NCBI GenBank assembly: GCA_905221605.1
Contig: CAJNDS010000922.1
Location: 1 to 51,097 of the forward strand
Source: Symbiodinium natans
Taxonomy: Eukaryota > Sar > Dinophyceae > Suessiales > Symbiodiniaceae
Reading direction: 5' to 3'
DNA length: 51,097 nt
Made by a program: the position numbers and the translations under genes. A model generated the notes under the pieces. It did not search any database. It had not been told where the DNA came from and saw only the letters and a program-made list of their open reading frames with translations. How positions within the stretch are numbered: position 1 is the stretch's first letter; every line of letters starts with the position of its first letter. Positions 43,640 to 51,097 of the stretch are shown here, piece by piece.

Positions 43640-46600
43640 TGAACCCCTTATGCATATATATATCTATATATATATATGAGAGAGCAACCTTTCGGGTCTA
43701 TTTAGCTCCTTCCTTTGTTTTAATAAGTGAAATTAAATTAAATTATTTAAATTATTTAAATTATTTAATTGACTCCCATTAAATAATTTAAATAATTTAA
43801 ATAATTTAAATAATTTAAATAATTTAAATAATTTAAATAAGCAAAATTACTTAAATTATTTAATTTATTTAATTGCCTCCCATTAAATAATTTAAATAAT
43901 TAAAATAATTTAAATAAGCAAAATTATTTAAATTATTTAATTTATTTAATTGATCCCGATTAAATAATTTAAAAAATTTAAATAATTAAGTTAAGCAAAA
44001 TTAATTAAATTATTTAATTTATTTAATTGACCCCTATTAAATAATTTAAATAATTTCAATAATTTAAATAAGCAAAATTATTTAAATTATTTAATTTATT
44101 TAATTGACCCCTATTAAATAATTTAAATATTTTAAATAGTTTAAATAATTTAAATAAATTTAATTCCGGTAACTTTCCAGACCAACCAGCAAAACAACTA
44201 AATAATTTAAATCCGACAGCTCAATTAAATGATTTAATTAAACTGCGGGATTTAAATTATTTAATTGATTTTTTCTGGCTGGTCTGGAAAGTTTCCTGAA
44301 TTAAATTTATTTAAATTATTTAATTTATTTAAATTATTTAAATTAATTAATTGACCCCTATTAAATAATTTAAATAATTAAAATAATTTAAAGAAGCAAA
44401 AATTATTTAAATTATTTAATTTATTTAATTGCCTCCCATTAAATAATTTAAATAATTAAAATAATTTAAATAAGCAAAATTATTTAAATTATTGAATTTA
44501 TTTAATTGCCTCCCATTAAATCATTAAAGTAATTTAAATAATTTAAATAAGCAAAATTATTTAAATTATTTAATTTATTTAATTGACCCCTATTAAAGAA
44601 ATTCTATAATTTAAATAATTTCTGGCTGGTCTGGAAAGTTTCCTGAATTAAATTTATTTAAATTATTTAATTTATTTAAATTATTTAAATTATTTAATTG
44701 ACCCCTATTAAATAATTTAAATAATTAAAATAGTTTAAATAAGCAAAAATTATTTAAATTATTTATATTATTTAATTGACTCCCATTAAATAATTTAAAT
44801 AATTAAAATAATTTAAATAAGCAAAATTATTTAAATTATTTAATTTATTTAATTGACCTCTATTCAATAATTTAAATAATTTAAAAAATTTAAATAATTT
44901 AAATAAATTTAATTCCGGGAACTTTCCAGGCCAACCAGCAAAGCAATTAAATAATTTAAATCCGACAGCTCAATTAAATGATTTAATTAAACTGCGGGAT
45001 TTAAATTATTTAATTGATTTTTTTTCTGGCTGGTCTGGAAAGTTTCCTGAATTAAATTTATTTAAATTATTTAAATTATTTAAATTATGTAAGTTATTTA
45101 AATTATTTAAATTATTTAAATTATTCAAATTATTTAATTGACCCCTATTAAATAATTTAAATAATTAAAATAATTTAAATAAGCAAAATTATTTAAATTA
45201 TTTAATTTATTTAATTGCCTCCCATTAAATAATTTAAATAATTAAAATAATTTAAATAAGCAAAATTATTTAAATTATTTAATTTATTTAATTGCCTCCC
45301 ATTAAATAATTTAAATAAGTAAAAAAATTTAAATAAGCAAAATTATTTAAATTATTTAATTTATTTAATTGCCTCCCATTAAATATTTTAAATAATTTAA
45401 ATAATTTAAATAAGCAAAATTATTTGAATTATTTAATTCATTTAATTGACCCCTATTAAATAATTCAAATAATTTAAATAATTTAAATAATTTAGATAAG
45501 CAAAATTATTTAAATTATTTGATTTATTTAATTGACCCCTATGAAATAATTCAAATAATTTAAATAATTTAAATAATTTAAATAAGTTTAATTCCGGGAA
45601 CTTTCCAGGCCAACCAGCAAAGCAATTAAATAATTTAAATCCGACAGCTCAATTAAATGATTTAATTAAACTGCGGGATTTAAATTATTTAATTGATTTT
45701 TTTCTGGCTGGTCTGGAAAGTTTCCTGAATTAAATTTATTTAAATTTTTTAATTTATTTAAATTATTTAAATTATTTAATTGACCCCTATTAAATAATTT
45801 AAATAATTAAAAAAATTTATATAAGCAAAAATTATTTAAATTATTTAAATTATTTAATTGGCTCCCATTAAATAATTTAAATAATTGAAATAATTTAAAT
45901 AAGCAAGATTATTTAAATTATTTAATTTATTTAATTGCCTCCCATTAAATAATTTAAATAATTTAAACAATTTAAATAAGCAAAATTATTGAAATTATTT
46001 AATTTATTTAATTGACCCCTATTAAATAATTTAAATAATTTAAATAATTTAAATAATTTAAATAATTTAAATAAATTTAATTCCGGGAACTTTCCAGGCC
46101 AACCAGCAAAACAATTATATAATTTAAATCCGACAGCTCAATTAAATAATTTAATTAAACTGCGGGATTTAAATTATTTTATTGTTTTTTTTCTGGCTGG
46201 TCTGGAAAGTTTCCTGAATTAAATTTATTTAAATTATTTAATTTATTTAAATTATTTAAATTATTTAATTGATCCCTATTAAATAATTTAAATAATTAAA
46301 ATAATTTAAATAAGCAAAAATTATTTAAATTATTTAACTTATTTAAATTATTTAAATTATTTAATTGACTCCCATTAAATAATTTAAATAAATAAAATAA
46401 TTTAAATACGCAAAATTTTTAAATTTTCTAATTTATTTAATTGCCTCCCATTAAATAATTTAAATAATTAAAATAATTTAAATAAGCAAAATTATTTAAA
46501 TTATTTAATTTACTTAATTGCCTCCCATTAAATAATTTAAATAATTTACATAATTTAAATAAGCAAAATTCTTTAAATTATTTACTTCATTTAATTGACC

Positions 46601-47155
46601 CCTATTAAATAATTTAAATAATTTAAATAATTTAAATAAGCAAAATTATTTAAATTATTTAATTTATTTAATTGACCCCTATTAAATAATTTAAACAATT
46701 TAAATAATTTAAATAATTTAAATAATTTAAATAATTTAAATAAATTTAATTCCGGGAACTTTCCAGGCCAACCAGCAAAGCAATTAAATAATTTAAATCC
46801 GACAGCTCAATTAAATGATTTAATTAAACTGCGGGATTTAAATTATTTAATTGATTTTTTTCTGGCTGGTCTGGAAAGTTTCCTGAATTAAATTTATTTA
46901 AATTATTTAATTTATTTAAATTATTTAAATTATTTAATTGACCCCTATTAAATAATTTAAATAATTAAAATAATTTAAATAAGCAAAAATAATTTAAATT
47001 ATTTAAATTATTTAATTGCCTCCCATTAAATAATTTAAATAATTTAAATAATTTAAATAAGCAAGATTATTTAAATTATTTATTTTATTTAATTGACCCA
47101 ATTAGATAATTTAAATAATTTAAATAATTTAAATAAATTTAATTCTGGGGCCTTT
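43640..47155. repeat. AT-rich satellite with large inverted-repeat units
   Basis: Built from AATAATTTAAAT words in roughly 75-bp subunits, each marked by GCAAAATTATT and by TTGCCTCCCATT or TTGACCCCTATT. Five inverted repeats punctuate it: left arm GGGAACTTTCCAGGCCAACC, right arm CTGGCTGGTCTGGAAAGTTT, at about 44,163-44,298, 44,912-45,053, 45,592-45,729, 46,081-46,218 and 46,751-46,885. A solo right arm is near 44,622 and a decayed left arm near 47,143. The core contains CCGACAGCTCAATTAAATGA. Confidence 0.9.
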
Positions 47156-47159
47156 CCAG

Positions 47160-47800
<641 letters not shown>

Positions 47801-47924
47801 TTCTCTTCACCAACCCTCCCCCATCCCTCTCCACCATCAAACGCCCTCACCATGCCTACTCCCCCAGCTCACTTTTCACTCCCTCACGTTCTCAACCGCT
47901 TCCACACATTAATCAGCTGCTTTA

Positions 47925-48262
47925 CCCTATCATCTTCTTATCATCTTTTATCATATTTTATCATCTCTCATATTATCTCTTTTTATTATCTTCCATCATG
48001 TTTAATCATCTTCATATGCTTTTCTTATCATCTTCATATCATCTTTTTATCATCCTTTATCATCTTTTTTGTCATCTTTTATCATCTTTTAATCGGGTCA
48101 AAATTCGGGATCTCATTTGGAAAGCATCCTTTTCTGAATCATCTTCTATCGTTATCATCCTTTATCATTTTTTATCATCTTTTTATCACCTTTTATCACC
48201 TTTTATCATCTTTTATCATCTTTTATCATCTTTTATCATCTTTTACCATATTCATATAATAG
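47925..48262 (+). repeat. TTTTATCATC repeat
   Basis: Degenerate 10- to 11-bp units; translated frames are low-complexity artefacts. Confidence 0.9.
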
Positions 48263-48340
48263 TCTTATAATCGTTTTGTAGTCTTTTCTATTTTTTCGTA
48301 ATCTTTAAGATCCTGTGGTCTCTAGGTAATTAATTTTTTT

Positions 48341-49118
48341 GGAGTGGTTCTAAGTCTTGCTTATCGGGGGGTAAGTGTTCGTAAGTTTCAAGAAGCAAAT
48401 ATATATATATATATGTGTAACACTGAATTTCAAACCCCCTTAAACCCTTAAAGGCTGCATATGTGGGGTGGTTCTAAGTCTTGCTTATCGGGGGGTAAGT
48501 GTTCGTAAGTTTCAAGAAGCAAATATATATGCAACACTGAATTTTAAACCCCCTTGAACCCTTAAAGGCTGCGTATGTGGGGTGGTTCTAAGTCTTGCTT
48601 ATCGGGGGGTAAGTGTTCGTAAGTTTCAAGAAGCAAATATATATGTAACCCTGAATTCTAAACCCCCTTAAACCCTTAAAGGCTGCGTATGTGGGGTGGT
48701 TCTAAGTCTTGCTTATCGGGGGGTAAGTGTTCGTAAATTTCAAGAAGCAAATATATATGCAACACTGAATTTTAAACCCCCTTAAACCCTTAAAGGCTGC
48801 GTATGTGGGGTGGTTCTAAGTCTTGCTTATCGGGGGGTAAGTGTTCGTAAGTTTTAAGAAGCAAATATATATGTAACACTGAATTTCAAACCCCCTTGAA
48901 CCCTTAAAGGCTGCGTATGTGGGGTGGTTCTAAGTCTTGCTTATCGGGGGGTAAGTGTTCGTAAGTTTCAAGAAGCAAATATATATGTAACCCTGAATTT
49001 TAAACCCCCTTAAGCCCTTAAAGGCTGCGTATGTGGGGTGGTTCTAAGTCTTGCTTATCGGGGGGTAAGTGTTCGTAAATTTCAAGAAGCTGTGAGGGTT
49101 CCAGGTCTTGCTTGTCGC
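48341..49118 (+). repeat. 114-bp tandem repeat, seven units
   Basis: GGTTCTAAGTCTTGCTTATC recurs at 48,346, 48,470, 48,584, 48,698, 48,812, 48,926 and 49,040, with a partial eighth at 49,096. The first period is 124 because of extra ATs; the others are exactly 114. Units are nearly identical. Confidence 0.97.
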
Positions 49119-49199
49119 GGCCACCCCCACTCGGTCCTCAACAGGGGGACTCTCCAGGCTTTCGGCAAGACACCCCCGAAGCCTGAAACCCGAAATTCC

Positions 49200-51097
49200 C
49201 AAATGTCCATGCACTAAAGTCACAAATCGCAAGCAGTGTCCCCCGTAGTTTTTGTCGAAACAGCCTTCTCCGAACTCATAAATCGCAAGCAGTGTCCCTA
49301 TGCGTTGTTGTTGCGCGCAAATATCCAAAATCACAAATCGCAAGCAGGGTCCCCATAAGATGTTGCTGTAAGGTTATCTACAAAATTCATAAATCGCAAG
49401 AAGTGTTACCCGTAGTTTTTTTGCGATTATGTACCAAGTTCACAATCACAAGCAGTGTCCGCCCTTAGATGTTTCTGCAAGAGTATGTGCCAAAATCGCA
49501 AATCGCAAGCAGTGTCCCCCGTAGTTTTTTTGTTGAAAGAATATGTACCAAGAACACAAATCGCAAGCACTGTCCACCCATAGTCCTTTTTGCTGAAAGA
49601 ATATATCCAAAATTCACAAATCGCAAGCAGTGTCACCCTTAGTTCTTTTGCTGTAAGAATATGCTCCCAAGTCACAAATCGCAAGCAGTGTGCCCCATGT
49701 TTTTCCTGTAAGATTATGTACCGAATTGCCAAATCGCAAGCAGTGTCCCCCTTAGCTTTTTCTACAAGAGTGCCAAACTCGCACATGGCAAGCAGTGTCC
49801 CCTGAGAGAAGATGTCCCAAAACCACAAATCGCAAGCAGTGTCCCCCATAGTTTTTGTTGAAAGCGTATTCTGCAAAGTTACATATCGCAAGCAGTGTCC
49901 CCCTTAGTTTCTTTTGCTGCAAGAAGAGGATGTCCCACAATCACAAGTCGCAAGCAGTGTTCCCCTTAGTTTGTTACGGAATGGACATTGAGCAATCGCA
50001 AGCAGTGTCCCCATGAGAATTTGTTGATAGAATTCCAAAATCACAAATCGCAAGCAGCGTCCCCCATAGTTTTTTGCTGAATGAAGAACTATCCAAACTC
50101 CTAAATCGCAAGCAGTGTCCCCTAATTTTTTTGCTGCAAGAAGATGCCCCAAAATCAAAAACCGCAAGCAGTGTCCCCCTTGGTTTTTGCTGAAAGAAGA
50201 TGTCCCAAAATCACAAATCGCAAGCAGGGTCCCCGCTTAGTTTTTGTTGCTGCAAGAAGATGCCCCCCAAATCACAAATCCCAAGCAGTGTCCACCCATA
50301 GTCCTTTTTGCTGAAAGAATATATCCCAAATTCACAAATCGCAAGCAGTGTCACCCTTATTTTTTTGCTGTAAGGAAAATGGTCCCAAGTCACAAATCGC
50401 AAGCAGTGTGCCCGGCGTGCCCCATATTTTTCCTCTAAGCCTATGTACCAAAACCAAGTCGCAAGCAGTGTCCCTCTTAGTTTTTTCTACAAGAGTATGT
50501 GCCAAACTCGCAAATGGCAAGCAGTGTCCCCTGAAAGAAGATGTCCCAAAATCACAAATCGCAAGCAGTGTCCCCCATATATAGTTTTTGTTGAAGGAGT
50601 ATTCTCCAAAGTTACAAATCGCAAGCAGTGTCCCCCTTAGTTTGTTTTTGCTGCAAGAAGAGGATGTCCCACAATCACAAATCGCAAGTAGTGTCCCCCT
50701 TAGTTTGTTACGGTAATGGATACGTCCCCATGAGATTTTGTTGAAAGAATTCCAAAAACACAAATCGCAAGCGATGTCCCCAATAGTTTTTTGCTGAATG
50801 AAGAACTATCCGAACTCCTAAATCGCAAACAGTGTCACCCTCAGTTTTCTTGCTGAAAGAGTATGTGCTAAAATCACAAATCGCAAGCAGTGTTCCCCAT
50901 AGTTTTTTGCTGAATGAAGAACTATCCAAACTCATAAATCGCAAGCAGTGTCCCCCTTAGTTTTTATGATGCAAGAAGATGTCCAAAAATCACAAATCGC
51001 AAGCAGTGTCCCCAATAAGTTTAATCCTGAAAGTATATATGCCAAAATCACAAATCGCAAGCAGTGTCCCCCCTTAGTTTTCTTCTGAATTCACAAA
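49200..51097 (+). repeat. About 58-bp tandem repeat with higher-order structure
   Basis: About 33 copies of CACAAATCGCAAGCAGTGTC followed by CCCC and a TTAGTTTTTGCTGAAAGAA-like stretch. Spacing varies from about 42 to 79 bp. Blocks recur at a larger offset of about 720 bp (49,553 onward matches 50,270 onward). Runs off the window end. Confidence 0.95.

Noticed and set aside
49200-51097. CRISPR-like array of a 24-bp repeat with 30-40 bp spacers
   Set aside because: The spacers are related to each other, repeats vary, spacing is irregular and the setting is eukaryotic; it is a minisatellite.

Overview
The window looks like nuclear DNA of a dinoflagellate. Three things support this. (i) TTTAGGG telomere-type repeats occur throughout. 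(ii) Reconstructable genes are broken into exons of about 25-100 bp, all on the minus strand. (iii) Introns begin with GC or GA at least as often as GT and end in AG followed by G, a splice pattern known from Symbiodiniaceae-type dinoflagellates. The organism is inferred, not proven. No rRNA, tRNA, CRISPR array or bacterial-style operon was seen. Almost all long open frames are artefacts of repeats; real coding sequence was found by translating the short unique islands between repeat arrays.

Layout, read in the direction of transcription (right to left). 42.0-10.6 kb: a bacterial-type glucokinase, rebuilt from 19 small exons that join in phase and carry all diagnostic motifs, about 1.09 kb of coding sequence in 31.4 kb. 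Its fifth intron is 13.9 kb (24,812-38,720) and encloses, on the same strand, what looks like a complete second gene (38.06 to about 25.5 kb). That gene encodes an EF-hand-like segment, a six-helix voltage-gated channel with an unusual pore, a C2 domain, a coiled coil and a possible ankyrin-like tail. 10.1-4.0 kb: exons of an EF-hand protein, either a separate gene or a fused tail. 0-3.4 kb: further short minus-strand exons that I cannot name.

The introns are built from arrays of TTTAGGG or CCCTAAA, often switching orientation between neighbouring arrays. Many blocks are homogeneous for one variant (CTTAGGG, TTCAGGG, TTAAGGG, TTTGGGG, GGGTTGA). Several families of short hairpin elements with terminal inverted repeats sit close to splice sites.

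From 43.6 kb to the right end I find no gene. This part is stacked satellite DNA: an AT-rich array with about five large inverted-repeat units (43.6-47.15 kb), a G homopolymer of about 125 bases in G-rich DNA (47.16-47.8 kb), a TCATCTTTTA repeat (47.9-48.26 kb), a 114-bp tandem repeat (48.34-49.1 kb), and an approximately 58-bp repeat with a higher-order period of about 0.72 kb (49.2 kb to the end).

Glucose phosphorylation and the Ca2+/voltage-related proteins have no evident common pathway. Their association here is physical: nesting in one intron, or an assembly artefact.
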